A DNA stretch of 64,000 nucleotides from NCBI GenBank assembly GCA_014871385.1, contig CM026426.1:80581566-80645565 (forward strand). The letters run 5' to 3'. Source of the DNA: Ceratodon purpureus (lineage: Eukaryota > Streptophyta > Bryopsida > Pseudoditrichales > Ditrichaceae). Position numbers and translations under genes: made by a program. Below are positions 24,363 through 35,950 of this stretch, piece after piece (position 1 is the first letter of the stretch; each line of letters opens with the position of its first letter). The notes under the pieces were generated by a model. That model was not told the DNA's origin. It searched no databases and was given only the letters and a program-made list of their open reading frames with translations.

Positions 24363-24438
24363 CAGGGGGCATGCGAAGGAACAGGGGGCATGCGAAGGAA
24401 CAGGGGGCATGCGAAGGAACAGGGGATGCGAAGGAACA
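24363..24438. repeat. 19-bp minisatellite upstream of P2 (4 units)
   Basis: CAGGGGGCATGCGAAGGAA repeats at 24363, 24382 and 24401, with a shorter fourth unit at 24420. The other inverted arm has three units at about 51312-51369, so the array has changed length since the duplication. Confidence 0.85.
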
Positions 24439-24439
24439 G

Positions 24440-26025
24440 ATATCAAGCGAACCACTTTCCAGTTAAACCGACCAATAAGATAATTACGAATTTCAAGGAA
24501 CAAATAATTCCAAATATTACATCAGGGATACTTTGATTCCTTGGTCCTTGGTTCCTAGTGGTACCACCCTAGGATGCTTCCCCCCACTAACAAAACAACA
24601 ATAAACAAACAAAACAGCTAAACCTCCTCTGTAAAACTCTCAACTCATAAGCACATTGCTAAAACAAACCCTAAGCAAAACAAACGCAACTCACAAAAAA
24701 TCTAACTCTCAATCCCTCTTTTCCTACCAGCAACCTCTAACCTTCAAACCCTCTAACAGTCGATCCCTCTATCCCTCACAAAAGCCCCTAACCCTCCATC
24801 TGAACTAACAACACAACAAATAACATCATAACAAAAGACCCTCCTCTTCAAAACTCAAAACTTTTAAACAAATTGCGAAACCACAAAACACAACTGAGAC
24901 TAGACCAACACCACTAACACCAACGAGACTAGAGAAATCTAGTGGTGCGAGACGAAGACTACCGGCTACAACAGGTGAGACCCAATCCGGTTACCTGAGA
25001 CCACCAGTCAAGTCCAACGTTATTGGTCGATCTGAGCATGGGCGCAGGTGGATCGCGGTGGTAATATTGACGGCTAAGGTTATCCAGAGAAGTACTAGAG
25101 ATACTTACTGGCAGAAATGTACTAAAAAGTACTTCTAAAATCTGCCCAAAGTGTACCCGGTGTAGTGTACTCTCACCCTTAAATGAAAATTTAAAACCTC
25201 AAATAAGAACATATTGCGAAATAGTTATTTACACGTGATTGAATATTTGGTATCCCTAGATGTGCAAAGTTGGTTGGTTAAATAATAAAGACAATTAAGA
25301 AGGAAAAATTTTATGATGATTTTTTACTTGATGTGAAAAAATGTTTTCAGAGCTTTTATTTTTGATTGAAAGTTCATAATATACAACTTGCAATTCTAAA
25401 TAACTTTGATTGAAAGGTCATAATATACAAATTGTAGCCAATTGTTACATGATTCTGAATTCCCATAGAGCAGCATTTTCAATATATAGTCACAGATTTT
25501 AAAACATATATCGAATTAAGTTAAGCTCACTAAAATTCAATTATTTATACTTAAGAGTGAAGAATCCATAACATCATTTAATCTGTAAAATTAGTCCCTC
25601 CTAAATGCAAGCACACGATGCCCCTATATTATTTACAATAATTTGATTTTTTTTATTGAATTATATACAGCCCTCTAATGACACATGATCAAACATGATC
25701 ACGTAATTCAAATAGTTCAAACATGTAGCAATAACCCCTTGTTATGATTCCAAAATGGTTTAGTTGTAGAGGGTTGTCTTATACGAATTTAATCTAAAAC
25801 CAGAATTCGCAAATCTACCAAACCTGTTCATTTCAGGTGGCCTTGAGTAAATCTATAGTTTCTATTCCCCACCTCTCCATATACGGTAACGAATAACCAA
25901 GCTTGTGACGGCGCTCAACCCTCTAAGCTCCTCAAAAACCCTTCAACTTTTATTGCTAGCAGAATGTTATTGGGAATAATCTCCAATTATTTAAGGTATT
26001 TGTATCATAGAGTGATGGTGTAGTC
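24440..26025. other. Non-coding stretch upstream of P2
   Basis: The stretch is AT-rich with no credible coding frame. Around 24.59-24.9 kb the plus strand is A/C-rich (words like AACAAAACAAAC and AACCCTC). The mirror copy is at 49.73-51.3 kb. It presumably held the promoter of P2. Confidence 0.4.
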
Positions 26026-26640
26026 ATGGCCTCTAAATTTGACATTATAGATACTCCTTTTTTGGGGCAAAAAATCCAGGACAACAAATTTGCGGCATGT
26101 ACTAAGAAAGCTCACAAAGAAGGAAGCACATTGAAGGCAAGCACTTTTCTCTTGTGTTATATGTTCTCCAACCATAGATGTCTATTGTATTATGTTGCTA
26201 TTTTTACTGCAATGTTGTTTATTCTGTAGAACCTATGTTCTTAAATTCTTGTAATCACACTGCGGTTCTCTCTGCGATGTATGTTACTTGATCTAATCTA
26301 ACAATTGGCTTTCTAGTACTAGACAAATTTTTCACAAGGTCAATTGCAGTCACTATCATATATTCTTGCATATTGTTGGCGTGGAAATAATAAAAGATCT
26401 ACCTTATCAAATTATAGTACCTAAATGTTTCAATCGACGCTTTGTAGCAATCTATACAAACTGTAGTGTGGTTTCAAACTCTCAAGTGTCAAGGATCACT
26501 TCGAGGACAACTTCAAAACGAGCACAAATTCTTGGTAAGGTGAAAAACTCGGTGCGGAAATCCTGGACTGATGACCGGATGTTGCCACGAATATTTGGGC
26601 AGATTGACGGACTTATACTTCTGGTAATGTAACTGTCGTT
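26026..26640 (+). other. Unidentified exon-like stretch (left copy)
   Basis: An ATG-led frame at 26026-26229 (MASKFDIIDTPFLGQKI...) and a second open frame at 26366-26632 (IIVPKCFNRRFVAIYTN) look like fragments of one gene or of the sequence flanking the gypsy insertion. I recognise no domain. Of about 67 residues in the first frame, three differ in the mirror copy. This is more change than in neighbouring transposon coding sequence, which argues against purifying selection. Confidence 0.25.
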
Positions 26641-26815
26641 GGTGGTCGACGCTACTGGAAAGCAATGAACAGCCTCGCTAGTGTTGTGGCAAGATGTATT
26701 ATCCTAGCATGCGTCTAGCCGTTTGCTGTTAAGACAGTTATTGCGGTTTGTTCTCTCCGGTCTACCTTCGAAATAACAGTCATGGAAACCAATGCCAAGT
26801 TCTGAATAAGGAGTT

Positions 26816-27394
26816 GTGACATGTAAATTGCTGCCTGAGTAATTACCGAGGTGAAGGCTGACCTGGAGAATTGGGTGGGAGACACAATAGCAGACAAGTT
26901 TATCTTGGAGTAACAATATTTAGTTTTTCTGGTAGGAACTAAGTTAGTTACAACAAGATTACCTGGAGGTTCTTTTGGAGGTAGAAGAAATGATCAGTAA
27001 GGGGTATATTTAAGGGGCTTAGAAGGTGGTAATTGGTGGGTAGTTTGAGACAGAAGAACGAGCCTTGAGACTTGGTTAGCAGAGAATCTGAGTGACTTAA
27101 TTGTTCCAGTGAGAGTTAAGCTAATCAACAGACTTTGCACCCTTGGGAAATTGTGAGTACTTTGAGCTTGCCTTGTTGAGTGCGAACTTGGTTATTTGAA
27201 AAGTCGATTTATGTCACTGCTGTCTATCAGCAAATGGGCAGAAGACCAAGGGTCCGATTCACATCTTGCCATACTCCCTATCGGATTCCGCTGCGCCTGG
27301 AGAATTAGTGCCTAATTGATCGAAGTCTTACTGCTTGTTGAGTTACACTGTGCATGACAGAGAGAAAGGAGATTAGTGACCCACTTTTTAGTAT
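26816..27394 (+). repeat. 5' LTR of the left gypsy copy
   Basis: About 580 bases starting TGTGACATG and ending near TTTTTAGTAT, matching the LTR pair of the complete copy at 48356-48935 and 38730-39317. It is followed directly by the primer-site-like word. Confidence 0.8.
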
Positions 27395-30157
27395 TAGAGC
27401 TGGTATACGTGTTGAGGAAATGCTGAGTGAATCAGAGACTTAATAAACCATGCAGAGAACGAGGGATTGCAGAGAATTGTGTCGGCATTGTTCTCGACGT
27501 AGCCATTACGTTGATACCTGTGACCAAACTAAAGAGGACAGAGCATCAAGATGGCTAGAAGTGTCGTGTTGTGGTGATCCTTTTCATAATTCTGTTTCTT
27601 CGACTGATATATCTGCAAAGAAGGGTGACCGAGCTGAAAGCGCTGAATTAGACTTATGTGGCATGGCAGCGATCAATTTCGGTTTCTCCCATGTACTCTC
27701 ATTGCATTTAGAAATTTACGTAGATTGCACTCCACCAGCGGATAGAGTAGCTTTGTTTTATTTTCTTCATACCATTAGGATAATACAACCATTTCTCCGT
27801 ATAGAACTGAACGTGTCACCTTTAGTAATGCTAGCTAGGGAGTTACATGAGCCGTTTGAATGGAACAGCAACTGTGAAGAGTGCTTTGAGAACATTCTCA
27901 CCCAGCTATGCCTTTTGACTGGAGCCAACCGGATTGTGAGAATTTATCCATAGGTCTGGTATACACGATAGAAGGAAGTATTGAGAGGCAAAAGAATGAC
28001 GAGCCCGAAAGGGATAGACGAGACATTCTCGGGGAAGGAGTACGAGGATGTATATGACTGGGCGAAGACATTGCAGATGGCAGCTGAGGTGCGAGACTAC
28101 ACGTCGGATAAAGTATTTAAAGTAGTCCGCCTTAACCTGAGGGGTAAGGCAAAGGATTGGGTGAAACGACATACGGGACCGCTCGACACTTGGACGAACT
28201 AGAGGAGGCCTTATATGCGAAGTTTGGCCAATACAATCCTGTTGAAGTAAAGGACAAGCTTGATGCTATCAAGCAGGAACCCCGCCAGCGAGGAAAAGGA
28301 AGTGCAACGACAGATTGAGGCCCTCTGTGAGATTGGATAAATGCGTAGTAGCGAGTTTGAATATGCTACTAAAGTCACTATGCCACCTAAAAAGACGGCA
28401 GCAAACGTGTTTGTGGGGACTATTGACCCCTGAATCAACAGACCACGAAAGACAGCCTTCCGATGCCACTTATTTCCGACGTTCTGAGTCAGCTCGGAGA
28501 TGGCCAATGGTTTTCATCACTGGATCTGTAATCAGGCTTTTGGCAGATACGTATGCATGAACCTGATATTAAAAAGACTGCCATTAATAACCAAACGTGA
28601 ATTGTATGAATGGACGATGATGCCCTTTGGGTTGAAAAATGCCACCGCAACCTTTCAACGGATAATCAACCAGGTCTTGGAGGAAGATCTGAACAAGATG
28701 TGCAAGGTGTTCGTTGATGATGTGAATTTTCATAGCAAGAGCTGGTCGGAACACTTGCAGCACATTGAACAAGTGCTCCAGAAGCTGCAGAGAGCCCAGC
28801 TCCGATTGAGTCCTGACAAATGCAGATTCGGGTTTATAGAACTCATATTCTTGGGACATTCGGTCTCACGGAATGGATGTACTCCAAACCCAGCCAAGGT
28901 TGAGGCCATAATGCAATTTCCTTTGCCGAAAAATGTCACCAATATTCGCAGTTTCTTGGAAATCACCGGATACTATCTAATTTATATCAAGGACTATGCC
29001 CCACTGTTTGAGTTGACAAAAAAGGATGAGCCGTTTGTATGGACAGCAACCAGGCAAAAATTTGCTTTCGAGGCGCTCAGGCTACGACTTGCAGCTGCAC
29101 CAATTCTGGTACGTCCAGATTTCACGCTACCTTTCATCTTAGACGTGGACTGGTCTTTGAAAGGTGTGGGAGCCGTGTTATCTAAGAAAATCAGCCGAAG
29201 GGAACATCCCGTGGCATATGCCAGTTGTGGCTTGACACCGATTCAAAGAAAATACCACCCCATGGAAGGTGAATGCTATGCATTAATCTAGGAGGTGGTA
29301 CATTTCAGACAATATTTATACAAAAATCACTTCATCATCAGAACGGATCATCGACCCTTTGAGTGGCTGGCAATTGTGTCGGATACCAACAGGAGGAGGG
29401 GTCGGTGGATCATGATGCTTCAAGATTATGATTTCAAAATTACTCATAGACCAGGAGCAAAGCATTCCAACATTGACGCGCTGTCACGAAATCCTAGCAG
29501 TCAACCGCCAGAGAATGAGGCGTAGATTGATGATCACATCCATCAAGTCAGGATGTTGGAACGAATTGCTTTTGGAGAAACCGAGGAGACCACGATAAGT
29601 CCAACGAGCCCTGCACAGATTTGGCGTTATCAGCAATCGAAATTGTGCCAGGGCAGGCCATTGTTGGGAAGCCAGAGTCGGAAGAAAGTGATTCGGAGTA
29701 TGACACCAAGTCGAAGATGGTCTCATCAGACAGCGGAGAGTCATGCCAAGGTGACGATCATTGCAACAAGAAGAGAGCACATGAAGGATATCCCAAGGAT
29801 ATAATGTGGAACATCATTTGAGAAGCAAAAGGGGGTTTCAGCTCACAAGGAAGAGCCCGCAACGACAAGGCAGGATTGGATATTCATCTCGATGCTAATG
29901 TAGTCAGCTTCATGACTACAAACCACATGCATGAGACTTGGAACTGGGGGGAGAGAAAAGAGAATTAACATGAGGGTCCAGTCAGGCTACCATCTTGATG
30001 AAGGGCAAATATGCAGGGAAGGGTTAATAGTGCCGAAGCCTGAAGAACGTGGAGATGTCACGGTTCGGCAAGGGCATGAGGAGTTGGGGCACGGAGGAAA
30101 AGAGCGCACGCTGGCTGCAGTCATGCGCAGTTACTATTGGACGGATAGGGTTGTAAC
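26816..30157 (+). mobile_element. Ty3/gypsy LTR retrotransposon fossil, 5' half only (left copy)
   Basis: The parts in order are the 5' LTR (about 26816-27394), an initiator-Met-tRNA-like primer site (TATTAGAGCTGGTA) just after it, a zinc-knuckle-bearing stretch near 27.5 kb, a gag-like region around 28.0-28.3 kb, reverse transcriptase and RNase H around 28.5-29.5 kb, and the start of the integrase zinc-binding region at about 30.1 kb. There the hAT begins. The 3' half and 3' LTR are absent because the duplicated block stops inside the hAT. The element is clearly broken (several interruptions). The copy at 38.7-48.9 kb keeps both ends. Confidence 0.85.
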
Positions 30158-31776
30158 CAGTGTTGTTCGGGTATAGGGGGTTTAGCTGGGTATCAATACT
30201 GGGTATGAACCGGGTCTCACAGAATCGATACAGGGTTAGGTGCATGGGCTTCAAATTAGGATTTATGTATGTTGCCCCTCACTGCGTCTCTGAGATACTG
30301 CATTGTGTACCCGACTGCGGTGATTTCGTGGGGGCTTAATTGATATTTAGATATGGATTCCCTATGTGAGGGTACGATGTGCAAGGTAGGGTTTGTTAGA
30401 GTGCGTGTAATTGTGAGCAGCATTGGCTGAGATCGTGGGTGTTATGTTGAGGGGCGGAGTGGGGGCTGCCCTTGCTGCACTTTGAAGGCGCGGTGCTATT
30501 GACGGCTTGGTGAGCGAGGTACAATAATCAATTGTTGTTTTGTTCCAAACGTTAATTGTTTTGGTATTGGGCATGTAAGCTTCCGATTATCTGTGTGAGA
30601 ATTGCAAATACCATGCGAGTTGATCTGCTTGCCTGCATGTTTGCGTGAGTTCTTGCTGTAGTCCAGGGTTTCTTTTCCAAAGCATCACTATGTCGTCCGA
30701 TTACCAGCCTAGTCATGAGGACACAGGTTTGTTGCAGGAAGATTCTATTGAACTTGAGTGCGAGGAAGCTGCAGAGGAGAGACACGGCGACATTCTGCAT
30801 CCGATTGAGGAGACTGTTGCTGCCGAAGATGAGGCGGCGTGGGAAGTACGCTACGGTGGGCTCATGGCAAATGCAAAATTTTGGGTACCTTATCATCGCA
30901 ACTCTGAGGTGTGGGCTTTCTTTCGCCTAAGAGATTCGGAGAACGGAGTTGACGTGAAGGCGACCCAAACGATGAAGTGCACAGTATGCCACCCGGGACA
31001 GGCGGAGTCCAGCAACTCCCGCAGCAGCACTCGTTCACGAAAGGGCTACGTGCAATATAATCCTAACCATGGAATCACAAGTATGAAGAAGCATTTGACG
31101 AATGAGCACCCGAGCGACTTGGAGAGGTATAAGCTGCAGACAGCAGAGGCAGAGAGTTCCAGACAGAAGTCGAAGAGAAGGAAGGTGGTGCCCCTTTCTG
31201 ATATCACGTCATTTTTCGGTAACAGCAAACCCTACAACAAGAACGATGTGCAGCAGTTGCGGTTCGTTGAAGATGTGGTCCTGTTTATTGCCAAGGGTTA
31301 CGAAGCTTTGAGCACCGTGGAGAGTTCGTGGTTCCGCTGTCTTGTCATGCGCTTGGATCCACGGGTGGTGTGCCCAAGTCGGAGGCAGCTCGTGAATGAT
31401 CACATTCCCGCAATGTTTGCGAAGACGATGGAGAGGTATGTTTGGATTGTTAAATTGCGAGTTGCCTATATGTTGATGTGTTTTGTCGAAGGGAGGGAGT
31501 GTGCTCAATGGGAGTTTGCATGCAGAATTGGAGAGAGGTTTGGAGGGATTGTGCCAGCAGCATTGGTTGTTAATCTTGCAACTAAAGGTTGATGTATGTC
31601 AGTCTGTTGATTGGAAAGTAGTCTTAAAGGCCAGAGTCATAAATCGGCGATCGCTGTTTGAGTTTGGGGCTGTGCTAGGGTCCCGAGCACAAGGTGCTGG
31701 GGTTCCGAGGACAAGGTGCTGGGGTCCCGAGAAAAAGGTGCTGGGGTTCCGAGAAAAAGGTGCTGGGGTCCCGAGA
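30158..31776 (+). mobile_element. hAT transposon, 5' fragment (left copy)
   Basis: The fragment starts with the terminal inverted repeat CAGTGTTGTTCGGGTAT at 30158, preceded by GTTGTAAC (the reverse complement of the 8-bp target duplication GTTACAAC). It holds transposase exon 1 and the first part of the intron, then ends in the intron minisatellite. The other terminus and exon 2 are missing, so it cannot move by itself. The complete copy is at 40351-45593. Confidence 0.9.
30690..31435 (+). pseudogene. hAT transposase exon 1, left truncated copy
   Basis: This is exon 1 of a BED-finger hAT transposase. It begins MSSDYQPSHED and is Glu-rich, then contains the BED-type metal site: CTVCHPGQ ... 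H-x4-H as HLTNEHPSDLERY. It ends at ATGGAGAG|GTATG (donor). Unlike the copy in the complete element, this exon is open from start to donor: codon 16 is CAG here and TAG there. Without exon 2, which encodes the catalytic and dimerisation regions, it could make at most a DNA-binding fragment. Confidence 0.8.
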
Positions 31777-31790
31777 TTAAGGTGCTGGGA
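31677..31790 (+). repeat. 22-bp minisatellite at the inner end of the left arm
   Basis: Units of the form GGTGCTGGGGTCCCGAG plus four or five variable bases occur about five times. The array is part of the hAT intron. The inverted match with the other arm stops inside it, so the array is the inner breakpoint of the duplication. Confidence 0.85.
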
Positions 31791-31795
31791 TGATC

Positions 31796-31980
31796 GAGCC
31801 ACCCATGAAACGGCAGAGGTATGAGAAGCCGGTAGCGGAGGAGATTGCAGACCTACGCCGGTAGCAAAAGGACCAGGGATTGAAGTCGCCAGTTAGCCCT
31901 GGTAAGCAAGCGAAGCCTAGGACGCCTCAGTCAGAGAAGGGGAAGGGGAAGGGTGTGGGATTAGGGACGCCCAGGGCTTA
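31796..31980 (+). other. K/P-rich coding scrap of unknown origin
   Basis: Just past the breakpoint, one plus-strand frame reads PPMKRQRYEKPVAEEIADL and later KPRTPQSEKGKGKG, like the basic linker of a transposon or retroelement protein. It has no mirror copy and no neighbours of the same kind. It is too short to classify. Confidence 0.25.
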
Positions 31981-32159
31981 GGGAACATAGTTTTACGTAG
32001 GCTTCCATATGTGAGGACTAGGACGGTACTTGCTACTGCGGCACTTACAATGTTTGAAGAGAGTTTTCCAATTTCTCTTGACAATATAGTAGGACGCCCT
32101 TTCATCAGACACCTCACTTGTCCTATGACTTGACTCATCTTCTTTTTAGACTGCATTCT

Positions 32160-32870
32160 GTTTTTTTTTTTTATGTGAAGCTATTTCCTTTGTCTAGAAC
32201 CTCCCCGGACTTCAAACATATAGTTCACATGAAATTAAAAATTGGGAAACAAAACATTAAATCAATGCGAAACTCGACGCTTTATGGAAAAAAATAAAAA
32301 TGAAAAGAAAATTTTAAAATTTTAAAAAAGAAGAAGAGGGAAAAAAAAAGAAATAAATAAAACTTAAATATAAAAATAAAAACTGTGAAAGGGCAAAAAA
32401 AATTTTAAAAAACAAAGAAAAATAATAGTAAGAGGATAAATTAATACAAATAGAGTAAGAGCATTATAACAAATAAAATAATTGTAAAAGAAGAAATGAA
32501 TGATAAAAATTAATAAAATGATGAAAGCTTCAAGAAAAAGAATAGAAGATGGACGCGGAAATAAGAATAGACACATCATAAGGAAAGATAAAATGGAAAA
32601 AATCAAAATAAAGAAGGGACAATCCACCAAAAAAAAAAAAAAAAAGGATAAAAAGAGGGAATAAATGAAGATTTAAATTGAAGAACGATCTCCATAATCA
32701 AAATGAAAGATAAAACAAATAAAAAATAAATTAAAAAAAAAAAAACAAGTTCAAATAAAAACAAATTCATATTAAAAAAATGAATCAAATAAAACGTAAA
32801 TAAATAATCAAATAAATAATAAAATTAAATAAAATTAAATAAAATTAAATAATAAAATAAAAGAAGGGTA
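32160..32870 (+). repeat. A-rich low-complexity tract, about 0.7 kb
   Basis: The plus strand is mostly A with G and scattered T, in words such as AAATAAAATTAAATAAAATT and AAGAAGAAGAGGG. C is rare. Open frames on the minus strand (Phe/Leu/Ile-rich) are a composition effect. The tract separates the duplication breakpoint from the Mutator-like pseudogene. Confidence 0.85.
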
Positions 32871-33090
32871 CAGTAGGACAGCAAGATGGTACTGCTGTGC
32901 AGCGCACTTTGATGAAATGAAAGGAGTTGACATGAAAATACGTGACATTGTACACTAGGAATGGAACTAAATCAGAACTTCGGAGAGAAAGATGGGAAAT
33001 GACCATTCAATAAACTCTGTAGGAAACAATCTTATTAGTGCTGAGCATTTCAACGAATACAGGCGTCCTAGGGGACGATACTCAGCTGTC

Positions 33091-35360
33091 CTATTCTACT
33101 TTCTTTTTTTTCCCAACATTCCCTCTCTTGTGACGCGAGCGCTCTAGAAAGCTAGGGTGATGTCGTGTGTTGTTATCACACTCTCCAGGTTCGAACTGTA
33201 GTTGAGAGAGAGGGTGAAGTAATCCTGCCCGAGCTTTAGCCTGTCTATCAAAGATCTTCCCCTTCACAAATCTCACATGTGCTAAAGAGAAGGCTGTCAA
33301 TGACCTGTCCTTTGTAACCAGTTCTCGAATCTCCTCAAGTTCTGCTAGAAAATCTCTATACTGTCCATTTGGTCCACTAGTGGTTGCCCGATGTCCAGCA
33401 TCTGGGACGGAATCATCTCCGCTGGTTACTAGTCTACTAGCCTTAAATGCATCAATGTTTGAATTGTCCATCTCTGATTCAATAGTCTCCTTCAGAGTAC
33501 TAGCGTGTCTTATAATGAGGGCGTCCTCCACTTCTGGATGGAGGGCTTTGAAAACCTTGACAGCGTGCTTGCATATATTTCCTCGCTTACCCATGGGACA
33601 GTCGCATTGCGCCCAAACGGAGTCAGGACACGTTACAGTCCAAACTGCTGGAAAATTGTTGACAGATAGGACCATCGCTATGTCTTTCTTCTCTGGATAG
33701 ATGCAAACATAATCATCAGGGATCTCACGAGCTCTTAGGACAGCTCCTGCCACTATCCCCTCCGCTTTCCTATTCTTGATAAATCCATAAAGTTTGCACT
33801 GAACACCGTACCAATAATGCGTTAGTACATCTCCAATTAAATGATACACTAACCAATCTATCCGTCTTCCGCTAAGCTTTTGTCTAGTCTGGGTTAGTAT
33901 AGACTTCAAATTCGCATGATATGATTCAATTGCTGCATTAGTGTCGTGGCCGCAGTGTGGAAAGTTACGATTCGCAGTAACCCACATAGCTGTTTTTCCT
34001 GCCCAAGTCTCCTCAAACTAAGAGATGAACGCTTTGGCTCCTGGAAATTTCTCACGGGGTCCAGCTATCTTTTGCATAGCTCTCTGAACAGCAATGTCGC
34101 CTTCTACCAGGTCCGGTGAGTACATTATTTCTTCCACGGCTTTGAGTACTTGCACTCGTAAGGTGTCGTCCTTAATCTTCTGGACAGCGTTCTCTTTCCA
34201 AGCCTTCCGAACGTGCCACAACCAAAGCATAATGGGCAGTCCTAGCCAGACTTTTCTGCGTTGTGAAATAGAGAAGAGCACTTCAGATGAGCGTCATAAG
34301 CATGGAATAAGCCTAGGAACTCTGTGAAAAACGACTAGGACGGCTACAGAAAATGAACTCATGATATCGCATTTATTTCGGCTTGTGCATTCTCTACTAT
34401 GAATGATCTAGGACACCAGTCTGGCTACGCCTCTCGGCAGTGGTCGATCAGTTTTTGAAGCCACGGCTGCATGTCCTTCTCCTTGGACTTCCCGACGATG
34501 ATGAAGGCAACGGGAATACCATTCTCCCATTCGTCGAACACCATGACAGTGTAGAGTGGGTACTGTACAATTACAGCACGTTAAAAACATCAAATTAGGA
34601 AGCCTAAACCAGAATCTGGTATAAATGAATACATGCAAAGAATAGCATATGCGACATTAAAGCTGTCATGGTGTTTTAAATCCACACGAGAATACCTTAG
34701 GCTCATTGGTCCCAAATGTAGCATTCATCGCAATTTGCCTCTTATGACCGTACTTCAACATCATTTCCAACTGCCATGGGGTTTGAATCCCAAGACAGAA
34801 AGGCGCCTCCTCCTGCTTGGCCGTTAGAGCAGGATCATTCAAGTTGAAATTTCCAAACTCATGATAATGGAATACGTTTTCATGATTCTCCTCTTTCCAC
34901 ATCCGTACACTCAAAGGATCCTTCAGATGCTTCTGCCATAGCTGTGCTGCCCGTTTTTTATATAGATTGTAAACATCGTCTGGCATTATAAAGGTATCCC
35001 GACTGCAAGGCTTATTCAGTAAGGCACACTCCCACACTTCCTTCTTATGGATCGCCATTACTTGAGCAGGTGAAAAACCTTGTCCCAACATCGATTTAAT
35101 CCAGTTTCTAGTTCGCCATGACAGCCAGGCCCCAAGAGAATGTCTAAAAATAGCAAAGCTACTCCCATGACAGGGCTGTCCTTGGCTGTTCACATGCTGC
35201 ATGCAATGGTACTGTATTTCACAAAGAGTGATGTCCATGTACAATTGCTTAGCGACGAAGTTGCGTTGACAACCATGCTTAATAGTTATATCTGCCTGAA
35301 CTCTACTAGCTCATCTCTGCCTCCCAGGTCCTACCGTAGCAGGAATACACCATTTTGAAA
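33091..35360 (-). pseudogene. Mutator-like (MULE) transposase pseudogene with SWIM zinc finger
   Basis: Minus strand, N- to C-terminal. A stretch with DPLSVRMWKEENHENVFHYH is followed by KRQIAMNATFGTN, where the family has the first catalytic Asp (M-D-A-T-F) and this copy has Asn. The intron has clean borders (34695-34563), joining EPK to YPLYTVMVFDEWENG. Then come PRSFIVENAQAEINAIS, the helix LPIMLWLWHVRKAW, and a SWIM finger WAQCDCPMGKRGNICKHAVK at about 33.6 kb. SWIM fingers are usual near the C-terminus of MULE transposases. Stops after CREA (about 34.43 kb) and after KAFIS (34018), and a broken stretch between 34.28 and 34.4 kb, show it is dead. The N-terminus above 35.3 kb is uncertain and terminal repeats were not found. 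Confidence 0.8.
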
Positions 35361-35790
35361 TCGAGGACGGCCATCAGCATCAGAGTCATCCGAGTCTATT
35401 CTACAGAATGATTGCCCTAAACGTGTCTCTACATCTACCACGGCCTTGATTTGTCCTCCTTTCCCAAAGAATATCTAAATATGGAATGCCCCTAGAGGAG
35501 GTACCTGCAACCTAGCCCATCGTTTTTCCAATGTAACCTCCCGAACCTTGCCTTCTCCGCCCGATCTAGAACCCTTGTTACGCCTGAGGTCGTCCTCGTC
35601 CTGCTCACTATGTTCATCTCTAGAGTGTGCTTCTGAGCATGGACAATGCTGAGCCCCACCAAAACAGCCAGTGAAGGGCTCATGGTCAGCAGCAAGATCT
35701 ACCACGTCGACCTCCATGGCGACCAACAGGACAAGGACAACCTACGTGGACATGCCTCCCAAGACGATGCTTACTCGTGCAACTGGACGG

Positions 35791-35950
35791 CACTGCAACA
35801 GCGCGGCGCTGCAACAGCAACGAAGCACGGCACTGCAACAGCGCGGCGCTGCAACAGCAACGAAGCACGGCACTGCAACAGCGCGGCGCTGCAACAGCAA
35901 CGAAGCACGGCACTGCAACAGCGCGGCGCTGCAACAGCAACGAAGCACGG
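35791..35950. repeat. Perfect 40-bp minisatellite, four units
   Basis: Four identical 40-bp units (starts 35791, 35831, 35871, 35911) begin CACTGCAACAGCGCGGCGCT. They are rich in CAG/CTG and GCGC words. Perfect identity implies recent expansion or homogenisation. As 40 is not a multiple of 3, the units are read in rotating frames. They happen to lack stops in several frames on both strands, which creates long but probably meaningless open frames. Confidence 0.95.

Larger units (their letters stand above)
23379..31776 (+). repeat. Left arm of an 8.4-kb inverted duplication
   Basis: Positions p in this arm pair with 75789-p (outer part), 75750-p (26-28 kb) and 75751-p (28.5-31.8 kb) on the opposite strand. 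The match starts at ACCTGGCGGT (23379) and ends within the 22-bp minisatellite near 31776. Long stretches are identical and the protein-level differences I saw are few (3 in the 67-codon piece at 26.0 kb, a few in P2, none across 28.5-29.3 kb). Identity therefore looks above 99%. The arm holds the start of P2, an unidentified exon, the gypsy 5' half and the hAT 5' end. Confidence 0.95.

Noticed and set aside
24363-24438. Regular 19-bp repeats resembling a CRISPR array
   Set aside because: Units are directly adjacent with no spacers, and the genome is eukaryotic.
32364-32788. Phe/Leu/Ile-rich minus-strand frames as membrane proteins
   Set aside because: They are translations of an A-rich low-complexity tract.
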